A DNA stretch of 64,000 nt from Algoriphagus sediminis (lineage in GTDB: Bacteria; Bacteroidota; Bacteroidia; Cytophagales; Cyclobacteriaceae): positions 62,001 through 126,000 of the forward strand of contig NZ_JAUEPH010000005.1 of NCBI RefSeq assembly GCF_030403435.1, in the 5' to 3' direction. A model generated the notes under the pieces. That model ran no database searches, was not told the DNA's origin, and saw only the letters and a program-made list of their open reading frames with translations. Positions 33,379 through 41,609 of the stretch are shown piece by piece; positions within the stretch are counted from its first letter, which is position 1; the number at the start of each line of letters is the position of its first letter. The position numbers and the translations under genes were made by a program.

Positions 33379-33693
33379 ATGAAAAAAGAAAAAAGCACAA
33401 TTGACGAAATTGAAGACGTCCTTCAGGAGATAGGAGAGAAAATAGAAGAACTCGTGAAAAAGGGTGAGGAAGCTGGAAAGGAGGCAAAAGTGGAAATTGA
33501 CAAAAAGCTTTCAGAGCTAAGAGAAAATAAAACGACTCTGGAGGAAGAGTTAAAAAAGGGTAAAGACCTACTCGAAAAAGAATTTAAATCTCAAAAGGAA
33601 AAAATTGACCCAAGGCTAGAAGAATCAAAAAATCATTTAGCCGAAGGATTAAAACAAATTGGATTGGCCCTTAAGGCACTTTTCATGAAATGA
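33379..33693 (+). CDS. Small charged coiled-coil protein, unknown function
   Basis: A 104-residue protein with a very high Lys/Glu content that is predicted as nearly continuous helix (about 5-90), ending in a hydrophobic turn LGLALKALFMK that may touch a membrane. No cysteine or catalytic motif. It resembles YtxH/apolipoprotein-like charged helical proteins in composition only. It follows the exporter by about 50 bases, with a weak ACTCAA/TTGAGT stem (33338-33352) between, and ends in a strong terminator. Confidence 0.7.
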   Translation: MKKEKSTIDEIEDVLQEIGEKIEELVKKGEEAGKEAKVEIDKKLSELRENKTTLEEELKKGKDLLEKEFKSQKEKIDPRLEESKNHLAEGLKQIGLALKALFMK

Positions 33694-33723
33694 GAAAAAG
33701 CTCCAATATTGGAGCTTTTTCTC
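33692..33723. terminator. Bidirectional terminator between convergent genes
   Basis: A 32-base perfect palindrome, with halves reading GAGAAAAAGCTCCAAT and its exact complement, starts just before the coiled-coil gene stop and ends on the surA-like stop codon. Its outer A/T runs act as T tracts in both directions, so it should end both convergent transcripts. Confidence 0.88.
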
Positions 33724-35086
33724 ATTTTTCTTCTAAAACATTACATCGGTCATAGCTCGGATCCAAATCTATAAAAACATCTTCCTTTGCTGTGAGAAAC
33801 CATTCACTGAGTAGTTCATCCTCTTTTGATCTCAAAGTTGCTGCTTTCATTTTTTCGTAGTCATCGTTGAGATTAGCTCTGTGAGCAGGATATCTGGATT
33901 GATAGTAAAGAATCCGAATTTGGGTCCCAGCTCGTGGGGTTTCAAAACGAATAGGTTCAGTAATTTCTCCCACTTCCATACTATCTAGAGTAAAGTATAA
34001 AACAGGATCTTCGAGAGTTCTTAAGGTCAGCCGGTTTGAACCGTTATTTGGATCTGTGAAAAATCCTCCATTGTCAGAGGTAGTTCTATCATCAGAGTTT
34101 TCCTTGGCGGCCTTCGCAAAATCAATATTTCCTGCTTGGATTTCTGTTTTCAAACTATCCAAAAACCTTTCTGCCTTCATTAGATCTGCTTCTGAAGCTT
34201 GAGGTATTCTAAGGATATGTCTGGTGTTGTATCTGGATCCATCGATTTCCAGTAGTTGAATCATATGAATTCCGAAATCAGTTTCAACGGGATCACTTAT
34301 TTCTCCCTGTCTGAGACCTAGAGCTGTGGCTTCATATTCTGGAGCTAGTTCACCCCTACGGAAGAAACCTAAATCTCCACCTTGAGGGCCAGAACCAGGA
34401 TCTTCAGAAAACCTCCTTGCTAGATCGGCAAAATCTGCTTTCCCTGCTAAAATATCTTCCTTGAACTGCCTAAGCTGATTCACAATCTGATCTTTTATTT
34501 CCAGGCTCACTTCAGGCTTTTTTACGATTTGTCCCACAGTCACTTCAGCAGAGAAAAATGGCAAAGAATCGGTTGGGATTAGTTCAAAAAACTCCCGAAC
34601 CTCAGCTGGAGAAACACTTAATCCTTCAGTGATTCTACTCCGCATCCTTTGCACAATCATCTGCTCTTTGATTACTTCTTCGATCTCAGACTTGAGTTGG
34701 TCTGAAGTCTTTCCATAAACTTCGATAAGGGTACCTTCGTCACCTCCAAATTGCTGCATGACCATATTGAATCTTTGGTCAGCCTGAAGCATAACCTCAG
34801 CATCTGAAACAACCACCGAATCTATTTCGGCCTTGGCAACCATTAGTTTATTGATGAGTAAAGACTCAAAAACCTGACATCGTGTGGGAGGTTCGATTCC
34901 TTGCTGGGATTGAGCGATCGCTTCAATGAAACTTCGCTGAACATCTGATTCCAGTACAATGAAATTATCAACTTTGGCAACGATTTTATCCAATACCTGA
35001 CCGGTGGGTTCTTCATCCTGGGCAAGGATATTTCCACTACTGATCAAGAAAAGGGCTAGTAAAATTATGTGGTTTAGTTTTTTCAT
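33722..35086 (-). CDS. SurA-like periplasmic peptidyl-prolyl isomerase
   Basis: SurA proteins chaperone outer-membrane proteins across the periplasm. The 454-residue protein has a signal peptide (about 1-22, ending ILAQ), a SurA_N-like helical domain (about 28-170) and two parvulin PpiC domains (about 180-280 and 290-390). The parvulin marks are FSEDPGSGPQGGDLGFF and DDRTTSDNGGFF. The second copy is less canonical. It follows the larger PpiC protein by 46 bases; the tandem is typical of Bacteroidota. Confidence 0.88.
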   Translation of the reverse strand: MKKLNHIILLALFLISSGNILAQDEEPTGQVLDKIVAKVDNFIVLESDVQRSFIEAIAQSQQGIEPPTRCQVFESLLINKLMVAKAEIDSVVVSDAEVMLQADQRFNMVMQQFGGDEGTLIEVYGKTSDQLKSEIEEVIKEQMIVQRMRSRITEGLSVSPAEVREFFELIPTDSLPFFSAEVTVGQIVKKPEVSLEIKDQIVNQLRQFKEDILAGKADFADLARRFSEDPGSGPQGGDLGFFRRGELAPEYEATALGLRQGEISDPVETDFGIHMIQLLEIDGSRYNTRHILRIPQASEADLMKAERFLDSLKTEIQAGNIDFAKAAKENSDDRTTSDNGGFFTDPNNGSNRLTLRTLEDPVLYFTLDSMEVGEITEPIRFETPRAGTQIRILYYQSRYPAHRANLNDDYEKMKAATLRSKEDELLSEWFLTAKEDVFIDLDPSYDRCNVLEEK

Positions 35087-35132
35087 TTTATAAATGAGCT
35101 ATCCCATACGGATAGTTAACTAGGTGATTAAA

Positions 35133-37130
35133 TTATTGATTCAATGCGATGAAAGCTTCCTCTTTTGCCTCTTCATCGATTACAATTGGATATTTTTCTC
35201 TTAGTTTTTCGATTAAACTATCGTCCAGGTATTCCTGATAATCTTTGATAACCAAACCGCGAATCTCGGTAAAATCTTTGGGACCGCCTTCAATTACATC
35301 TCCTATTACTAAAAGATGAAGGTGACCATTTGCTTCTACTTCCTGATAGGTCTGGTTGAGGTCGGCTGAGGAAAGAACAGGGTGATTGTCTATTTCCATC
35401 AATCCGTATTCACTTTGAAAGGCAAGCTGATTTTGGCTTTGTATCGAATTTTCAAATTCCTTCTTTAAGTCAGGGGTCAGGTTTTTTGAAATAAGAAAAT
35501 CTCTTGCGAGGGAGGCTTTACCAATGTCTAAGACCTTGACCATCATAGCCTCTACACGATCTTTCCAGAAGTAATCTTCCAGATTTGCGTTATAGTAGCT
35601 TCTCTGCCCCAAAGAATCCATAATGCCTTTTTGCCATACTTCCTGATTCATCAGTGAAAAAAGGAGAATGCCATCTCTGTACTCGTTCAGAGTCATTTGA
35701 TAATCCCGATTTGATTCAGTGACGTCCTTTTCTTCAGTTCTATTGAGGCACTCGGCCGTAAAGGCAGTATACCAGCTATCGAACAAAGTTTCAGAGTTTG
35801 AATTTGGGATTCTTTCTTTCCATGAGACAAAGCTCAAAAAATCTGTGGTGGTGTACGCTTTTCCACTGATTCGGAAGAGTTCACTATCACTCCAATTGGG
35901 TGAATCTTTGAAATTTTGATAGTCACTGGCTCTGGAAAAGCCCTCTAGGTTTTCCTTTAGGCTAAGGTAGTTCGATTCATTTTCCTCAAAACTGTATCTT
36001 GATTTCTGGATCGCCATTACCTGGGACTGAATCAGTGATCTCCTGGAAGCTCGAAGTATTTTGGAACGAATAACCTGTTCCTGAGATTCAAAGGACTCTA
36101 AGGGCCTTTTGTCTTCCAATCTCAAAATATGGTACCCATATTGAGTTTTTACTGGAGGAGAAATTTCTCCCTCTTCGGAAAGTGAAAATGCAGTCATTTC
36201 AAATTCTGGGATCATTGACCCCACACTAAACCAGGGTAGCATTCCACCTTTTTCTCGCGTAGATGCGTCTTCTGAGAAATTTTTAACTATTTCAGTCCAG
36301 CTGGTGCTCTCTTTTTGAATTTCCTGGTAGATATCTCCAACCAACCGTTTTGCATTGTCTTCGCCATCAGGATTTTCAGGATCTATTCTGACCAGCAGGT
36401 GAGAAACCTTTACCTGCCCTGGGTTTGGTCGTCGATCCATTACCTGGATGATATGGTACCCAAAGTCGGTCAATACCGGATCTGATATTTCTCCCGTGCG
36501 CATATTGTAAACTGCATCTTCAAAAGCAGGTACCATTTGCAAAGCAGTGAAATAGCCCAAATCGCCACGATTTAGTTTGGCAGAAGGATCATCCGAATAC
36601 TCTACTGCGAGTTCATTAATGTTTCCTCCATTTTCTACTTCCTGCTTCACTTTTACAGCCATCCGCAATACGATCAGAGAATCTTCTTTGCTGGCATTTG
36701 GAGGGAATTGGAAAAGGATATGGCTCGCCCTTACCACCTCTTGCATTCTGGAATATGCTTTTCGAACTTCTCCTTCTTCCAAAGAATTTTTTATTAAATA
36801 AGGGGCCATTAAGTTCTCCTTGAAGGATTCATATTCCCTTAAAAATTCTTCGGTTTTGTGGAGGTTCAGGCTTTCGGCTTCTTTAACTTTCAGTTTATAA
36901 TTGACGAAAAGCTCCAGGTTTTCTTCGAACTCCTCTCTGGATAATCCTCCCACAGATGGATCTTCTTTTTGACCTTTTGAGATGAGATAAATTAGCTCAG
37001 ATTTGGAAACGGGCTCCCCACCGATAGTCATGATCTCATCTGACTGATCAGCCAATGCCCCTTCCATCTGAAAGAAACTAAGACAGCTCAGCAGCGCATA
37101 AAATGTTGCTATTTTGAGATAAAAATTCAT
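35133..37130 (-). CDS. Large PpiC-domain periplasmic foldase (PpiD/SurA-like)
   Basis: A 665-residue protein with a signal peptide (about 1-28), an N-terminal helical chaperone region (SKSELIYLISKGQ), two PpiC parvulin domains (about 130-235, YSDDPSAKLNRGDLGYF; about 240-345, FSEDASTREKGGMLPWF) and a roughly 320-residue C-terminal helical part without a known motif. It likely helps fold periplasmic or outer-membrane proteins with the SurA-like neighbour. No membrane anchor beyond the signal, so PpiD identity is not implied. Confidence 0.85.
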   Translation of the reverse strand: MNFYLKIATFYALLSCLSFFQMEGALADQSDEIMTIGGEPVSKSELIYLISKGQKEDPSVGGLSREEFEENLELFVNYKLKVKEAESLNLHKTEEFLREYESFKENLMAPYLIKNSLEEGEVRKAYSRMQEVVRASHILFQFPPNASKEDSLIVLRMAVKVKQEVENGGNINELAVEYSDDPSAKLNRGDLGYFTALQMVPAFEDAVYNMRTGEISDPVLTDFGYHIIQVMDRRPNPGQVKVSHLLVRIDPENPDGEDNAKRLVGDIYQEIQKESTSWTEIVKNFSEDASTREKGGMLPWFSVGSMIPEFEMTAFSLSEEGEISPPVKTQYGYHILRLEDKRPLESFESQEQVIRSKILRASRRSLIQSQVMAIQKSRYSFEENESNYLSLKENLEGFSRASDYQNFKDSPNWSDSELFRISGKAYTTTDFLSFVSWKERIPNSNSETLFDSWYTAFTAECLNRTEEKDVTESNRDYQMTLNEYRDGILLFSLMNQEVWQKGIMDSLGQRSYYNANLEDYFWKDRVEAMMVKVLDIGKASLARDFLISKNLTPDLKKEFENSIQSQNQLAFQSEYGLMEIDNHPVLSSADLNQTYQEVEANGHLHLLVIGDVIEGGPKDFTEIRGLVIKDYQEYLDDSLIEKLREKYPIVIDEEAKEEAFIALNQ

Positions 37131-37224
37131 GGTTGATCGTAATGCGTTCAGTTCGCAATGTTACAAATTTATCAAGAAATGAGGGGATTCTAATTGCCCA
37201 TCAGGCTTTTAACATGAATTAGGA

Positions 37225-37632
37225 TCAAATCTTCTTTATCAGCTGACAGATGTTTGTTTTTCCTACGGCTGAAAATTTGATTTCATCCATAATTTTCTTG
37301 ACCAGAATAATTCCTATACCACCTTTTCTTTTTTCTCCCACCACTTGTTTGATTTTTGGAGTGTCGTATTCGAGTAAATTAAAGGAATCACCTTGATCCC
37401 TGATCTCAAAAATAATTCTACTCTCGCTCTGGCTCACTTGCACACTGATATGTTCGCTTTGGTTACAATGATGCGAATGAATGATCAGGTTGGCACAAAC
37501 CTCTTCCACAGCAAGGATCAACTGTAATTGTAAAGCATCCGAAATGGCACTTTCTTCCAGCTTCTCTTGCAAGAATTTACGGAGTTCGGCGAGCGATGCA
37601 GTTTGGCAATATAATTTTATGACATTATTCAT
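37225..37632 (-). CDS. RsbW-type anti-sigma/serine kinase (HATPase_c)
   Basis: A 135-residue GHKL-fold protein with the N-box EEVCANLIIHSH, the G1 box FEIRDQGDSFN and the G2 box KGGIGIILVKKIMDEI. These are marks of RsbW/SpoIIAB-like switch kinases that bind a sigma factor or other client and phosphorylate a STAS partner. The STAS gene is 2 bases upstream and the RsbU phosphatase before that, so a complete partner-switching set is present. No sigma factor gene is in the window. Confidence 0.87.
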   Translation of the reverse strand: MNNVIKLYCQTASLAELRKFLQEKLEESAISDALQLQLILAVEEVCANLIIHSHHCNQSEHISVQVSQSESRIIFEIRDQGDSFNLLEYDTPKIKQVVGEKRKGGIGIILVKKIMDEIKFSAVGKTNICQLIKKI

Positions 37633-37634
37633 TT

Positions 37635-37967
37635 TCAGCTGGCCAAAGCAGCTTCCTTATCTGTGAATATTGGTATTAACTGATCCAAACCTAGGATTTT
37701 GAATACTTCGAAAACTTTCTCGGAAAGACCATAAATCTTGAATGAAATGCCCTCTTCTTTAAAATCTTCTAAGTATGACATGAAAACACCGAGCCCGGCC
37801 GAGGAAATGTATTCCAATCCTAGACAATCCACCAAAATACTTTTGGTTCCTGTTTGAATAGCTTCCTGCATGGCTTCATCCAGCTGCACGGAGTTACTGG
37901 CATCTATTTCTCCCTGTACCCTCAAGATATGATTTGGACTTTCGGAAATTTGTTTGAGTTTGAGCAT
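37635..37967 (-). CDS. STAS-domain anti-anti-sigma factor (RsbV-like)
   Basis: A 110-residue single STAS domain. LRVQGEIDASNS and VDCLGLEYISSAGLGVFM carry the loop with the adjacent serines that is the phosphorylation site of RsbV/SpoIIAA proteins. It would bind the RsbW-like protein when dephosphorylated by the RsbU-like phosphatase encoded 3 bases upstream. Domain call is sure; target pathway unknown. Confidence 0.9.
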   Translation of the reverse strand: MLKLKQISESPNHILRVQGEIDASNSVQLDEAMQEAIQTGTKSILVDCLGLEYISSAGLGVFMSYLEDFKEEGISFKIYGLSEKVFEVFKILGLDQLIPIFTDKEAALAS

Positions 37968-37970
37968 TGT

Positions 37971-40037
37971 TTATTTCTTAAACTTTACCACCATCATGGA
38001 ATAGTCATCGTCTATCAGACCATCACCACCAACGAAACCGTGGAGAGATTGAATTATTTTTTGTTGAATTTCTTCGGGGCCTAGACCATGATAAACCTCT
38101 AAAAGGTTTCGGATTCTTTCATAACCAAATTGCTGGGACTTTTCATTTTTAGCCTCTACGATTCCATCTGTGAATAGCACCAAAGTATCTCCATCGCTGT
38201 AGTGGAAAGTCTTTTCTTCTACGTGATTTGAATATTGCTTGTTTCTTAAAATTCCTAAGCCAAGACCTTCGATTCCAAGGTACTCTGAATGGGAAGTTTT
38301 GGTATCAAAGTAAAGAGTCGGTACATGACCTGCTCTGGCATGACAAATCGATTTTTTCGAAGTGTCCAAAATAAAGATGGAAGCGGTAATGAAGTGGTTT
38401 CTTTCCAAACACTTACTCAAGGCTGCATTGGCCTTCACCATAAATGCTGCCGGAGATAGATCAAGTTGAATTAAACTTTGGAAGATTCCCTTCATCTGTG
38501 ACATGTGAAATGCAGCTGATGTTCCCTTCCCAGAAACGTCTCCAATAATCAGAACGAATCGATTCTCATCTAATTGATAAGTGTCGTAATAGTCACCTCC
38601 TACCTCATCTGCGGTGTTTGAAAATGCACAAATATCGAAATGCTCGTTGTGATCCAGATTCTCAGGTAATAGGGCTTTTTGTACGCGCTGAGCAATCTTT
38701 AATTCCTCCTGATATCGCTCATTTCTAATTGCTTGGTTAAGCAGCCTATGATTTTCTACAGAAATGGATGCTTGCCTGACGAAGGTGGTGATGATGGAGA
38801 TCATCTCTTTATTAAAACCATCCTTCACCTCTTTTAATAGAACCATCCTTCCAATAACTGTTCGATTTAGAATCAAGGGTACTAAAAGTGCAGACTCAAA
38901 TTTCGGGTGTACAAGGCGAAGTGGAATCGGTTCTATTTCATGCGAAATTTCGTCTTCGGGAAAATCTCTCGATGCCTTGTTTTGTTCGATTAGGTTAGCG
39001 ACTTCTTCCTTAGTATTTTTATCAATGAGTCGAGCTTGAAGATTGGAATCACTCTCTATAATTTTCCCATTCAATTCTAACCATGCCGCATCTGAAAATG
39101 AAGCGCTCATACATGAGTCCATCAAAATGTCCAGAACTTTTTCCTCATTTTCATCGGGCTGAATTGATTGGCTTAGACGCTGAAAGCTGAGGGCCTCAGT
39201 GAGTTTTTGCTCGAAGACTGAAGAAGTAGGTAGATTGAATAGGGTGACTAGAAAGGCAAAAACAGCATATGTGAAAATGAAGGAGAAAAGAGCAATTAAA
39301 AACAGGTTGTCTGTTAGGTTTACCATGTATACACTTCTATCTGTATAATTTCGAAGCTGGAAAAAAAGGTATCCACAGGAAATGATGATTATCGCTAAAA
39401 ACAGAAGCGACTTCCATTTTTCTTTGAAGGTCAAATAGGGTATCCACTTCAGGTTAACAGACAGAATAATTCCAAAACCAATCAAAATTACCATTCCAAA
39501 AAGGAAGCTGTAGTCAAGTGTGTTTTGATTGAAAAAAATGAAAACCATGGAGATCAGGAGTATAAACTCAAAGGCCTGCCATTGCTTTACTACCCGTTTG
39601 TTCTTTTGATATAAAATCAAATTCTTCCAAAGCAGGGTAACGGAGATCAAAAAGATGGATGTGAGGGCAAAATTTATGTGATAGAAAAAGTTTTTCAGGA
39701 AAGGCTCATTTGCCAGTTTTGTGTCACCAAGGCTCGAATAAAAAAATGTCACAAGCAAGGCAAATCCAGATGCGAAAATCCCGGTTGAAGCAGCTCTCCA
39801 GATAAGACCAAGAAAATTGATTTGATTTCCCTTATTTATCGTGTAGTTATAGAAACTGTAAACGGAAAGGAAAAAGAGAATCTCCAGAATCCATGTGAAC
39901 TCTTCTCGAATACCGGATTCCAGTTCATTCACTATACCAAAAACCCTGACTAAGTCCACGAATAGCAGAGCCAGCCACACTAGAATAGCGAGGAGAAAGC
40001 TTAGCCTACCTGAATTAATCTTGAGTGCTTTTAACAT
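37971..40037 (-). CDS. RsbU-type membrane PP2C phosphatase with GAF-like sensor
   Basis: A 688-residue protein from ATG 40037 (a TTG at 40052 is in frame). The N-terminus has about 7-8 membrane helices (1-275). A GAF-like region follows (about 290-440), then a linker helix and a SpoIIE/PP2C phosphatase (about 455-685) with DEVGGDYYD, LIIGDVSGKGTSAAFHMSQ and LFTDGIVEAKN. These give the metal-binding aspartates. It should dephosphorylate the adjacent STAS protein in response to a membrane or cytosolic signal. Start of a three-gene operon. Confidence 0.9.
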   Translation of the reverse strand: MLKALKINSGRLSFLLAILVWLALLFVDLVRVFGIVNELESGIREEFTWILEILFFLSVYSFYNYTINKGNQINFLGLIWRAASTGIFASGFALLVTFFYSSLGDTKLANEPFLKNFFYHINFALTSIFLISVTLLWKNLILYQKNKRVVKQWQAFEFILLISMVFIFFNQNTLDYSFLFGMVILIGFGIILSVNLKWIPYLTFKEKWKSLLFLAIIIISCGYLFFQLRNYTDRSVYMVNLTDNLFLIALFSFIFTYAVFAFLVTLFNLPTSSVFEQKLTEALSFQRLSQSIQPDENEEKVLDILMDSCMSASFSDAAWLELNGKIIESDSNLQARLIDKNTKEEVANLIEQNKASRDFPEDEISHEIEPIPLRLVHPKFESALLVPLILNRTVIGRMVLLKEVKDGFNKEMISIITTFVRQASISVENHRLLNQAIRNERYQEELKIAQRVQKALLPENLDHNEHFDICAFSNTADEVGGDYYDTYQLDENRFVLIIGDVSGKGTSAAFHMSQMKGIFQSLIQLDLSPAAFMVKANAALSKCLERNHFITASIFILDTSKKSICHARAGHVPTLYFDTKTSHSEYLGIEGLGLGILRNKQYSNHVEEKTFHYSDGDTLVLFTDGIVEAKNEKSQQFGYERIRNLLEVYHGLGPEEIQQKIIQSLHGFVGGDGLIDDDYSMMVVKFKK

Positions 40038-40127
40038 AGTTATCTCGCACAAGTATACTTATTTATCCCTGAAATTAGGTGGAGAAATCTCGCGCTGAAG
40101 TTGGAGAAAGGTAGGTTTTAACGAATT

Positions 40128-40439
40128 CTAATAAAACACCAGATCCGTAATCAAATCTTCCCCATACTTTTCATGGATTAGGTTCAGAACTTTCTGCTTA
40201 TTCATCTGAAGCTCTTTTTTCACCGGTCCAGATTGTATTTTTACAAAAAGTTTTTTGTCCTTTATATAAAGGTTTGTGGTTCGACTTGAGATGGTTTTTC
40301 CCACCAGTTCAGGCCACTGATGGATCAAAGACTTTTCCTGGAATTTATCCTCAAGACGATATGCTTTTAATAACTCCTTAAAGGCCGACTCCATGGGAGC
40401 AGCGTCTTTCTTTCGGCTTGAGCTGGAAAATCTTTGCAT
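40128..40439 (-). CDS. DUF721 protein, DciA-like
   Basis: A 103-residue protein started at ATG 40439, one base after the hemW stop. The DUF721 domain (about 15-95) has LLKAYRLEDKFQEKSLIHQWPELVGKTISSRT and a KLFVKIQSGPVKKEL segment. DUF721 proteins include DciA, which interacts with the replicative helicase DnaB in bacteria without DnaC/DnaI, so a helicase-loading role is likely but inferred. It is coupled to hemW. Confidence 0.8.
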   Translation of the reverse strand: MQRFSSSSRKKDAAPMESAFKELLKAYRLEDKFQEKSLIHQWPELVGKTISSRTTNLYIKDKKLFVKIQSGPVKKELQMNKQKVLNLIHEKYGEDLITDLVFY

Positions 40440-40440
40440 A

Positions 40441-41565
40441 TTAATCGGTAAAAAGTGCTGAAGCCACACTATCTGCGAGTAGCTTACCTTTCTTCGTCAA
40501 AGTTACATTTTTTTCATTCCAAAGAAGTAAGCCTTCCTCATTCATCTTCTCGATTAGTTTGATTTTTAATTTAAGGAGATCAAAGTTCAATTTTGACTTT
40601 AGATAATCCAGATCAGCTCCCCAAATCGTTCTGAGACTGGTAAGAAGATACTCATTGATTTTGTCTTCACGGCTTAAAAATGCTGATTCATATGCGATTT
40701 GATTTTGAGAAAGCTTTCTAATGTAGATGGCATTATTTCTAACATTACTTCCTCTGTCCTCACCATCAAAACTAAAGGCAGAAGGCCCCACCCCCAAGTA
40801 AGAAATATGTTTCCAATAGTTTGAATTGTGGAGGGATAGCTTACCATCCTTGGCAAAGTTCGATACCTCATACTGAGTGTAGCCCATCTTTTCTGTGTAT
40901 TCCTGGAGGATTTCAAATTCCACAGCTACGTAATCATCATTGGCCTCTTTAAAGCTGCCTTTTTGGGCCCAGTGGCCTAAAGCTGTATTTGGCTCCACAG
41001 TCAAAGCATAGCAGGACAAATGGCCAGGATCTAGTTCAAGGGCAATTTGCAAATCCTTCATCCAGGCATCATGGCTTGTGTCGGGATACCCATAAATCAG
41101 GTCCAGATTGAACTTCTCAAATCCCTCTTTTCTAGCCTTGTCAATGGCTAATAAAGATTCTTCTGCTGTGTGGGCTCTATTATAAAAGGACAGTCGGTTT
41201 TGCTGAAAGCTCTGAATTCCAAGGGAAAGCCTGTCGATCCCTAAGCTTTTCCAGCTTTGAAGTTTTTCCTCAGAGAGGTCATCCGGGTTTGCTTCTAGGG
41301 TCACTTCTTGAAGTTCACAACGGTGAAATGAGTGGACCGTGTTCAGAATGCGCTCGATATCCTTTGCTTCAAGAATAGAAGGACTTCCACCTCCAAAATA
41401 AATGGTCTGTATCCTCTGTCCTTTAAGAAAACCCCTTCTAAGCTCCAATTCCTTGCAGATTGCTGAAATCATCTGCTCTTTAAGATTCAGGCTCGTAGAA
41501 AAATGAAAATCACAATAATGACAAGCTTGCTTGCAAAATGGGATATGGATGTAAATGCCTGCCAA
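40441..41565 (-). CDS. hemW: Radical SAM heme chaperone HemW
   Basis: HemW binds heme and helps insert it into respiratory proteins; it is often misnamed coproporphyrinogen oxidase. I start it at TTG 41565, giving 374 residues beginning (M)AGIYIHIPFC, since a -7 promoter element covers the other TTG at 41586. The CxxxCxxC cluster motif is CKQACHYC, followed by Asp-Phe as in HemW and not HemN. A second signature is YFGGGSPS and the C-terminal HemW domain is present. It is coupled to the DUF721 gene. Confidence 0.92.
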   Translation of the reverse strand: MAGIYIHIPFCKQACHYCDFHFSTSLNLKEQMISAICKELELRRGFLKGQRIQTIYFGGGSPSILEAKDIERILNTVHSFHRCELQEVTLEANPDDLSEEKLQSWKSLGIDRLSLGIQSFQQNRLSFYNRAHTAEESLLAIDKARKEGFEKFNLDLIYGYPDTSHDAWMKDLQIALELDPGHLSCYALTVEPNTALGHWAQKGSFKEANDDYVAVEFEILQEYTEKMGYTQYEVSNFAKDGKLSLHNSNYWKHISYLGVGPSAFSFDGEDRGSNVRNNAIYIRKLSQNQIAYESAFLSREDKINEYLLTSLRTIWGADLDYLKSKLNFDLLKLKIKLIEKMNEEGLLLWNEKNVTLTKKGKLLADSVASALFTD

Positions 41566-41583
41566 AGTAATTCCGTTATTTTG

Positions 41584-41591
41584 CAAATATA
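41584..41591 (-). promoter_or_regulatory. hemW promoter -7 element
   Basis: On the minus strand TATATTTG matches TAnnTTTG exactly. TTC rather than TTG lies about 20 bases upstream. It places the transcript start near 41577 and so favours the TTG at 41565 as the hemW start. Confidence 0.45.
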
Positions 41592-41609
41592 ACTACTAGT
41601 CTTACTCCT

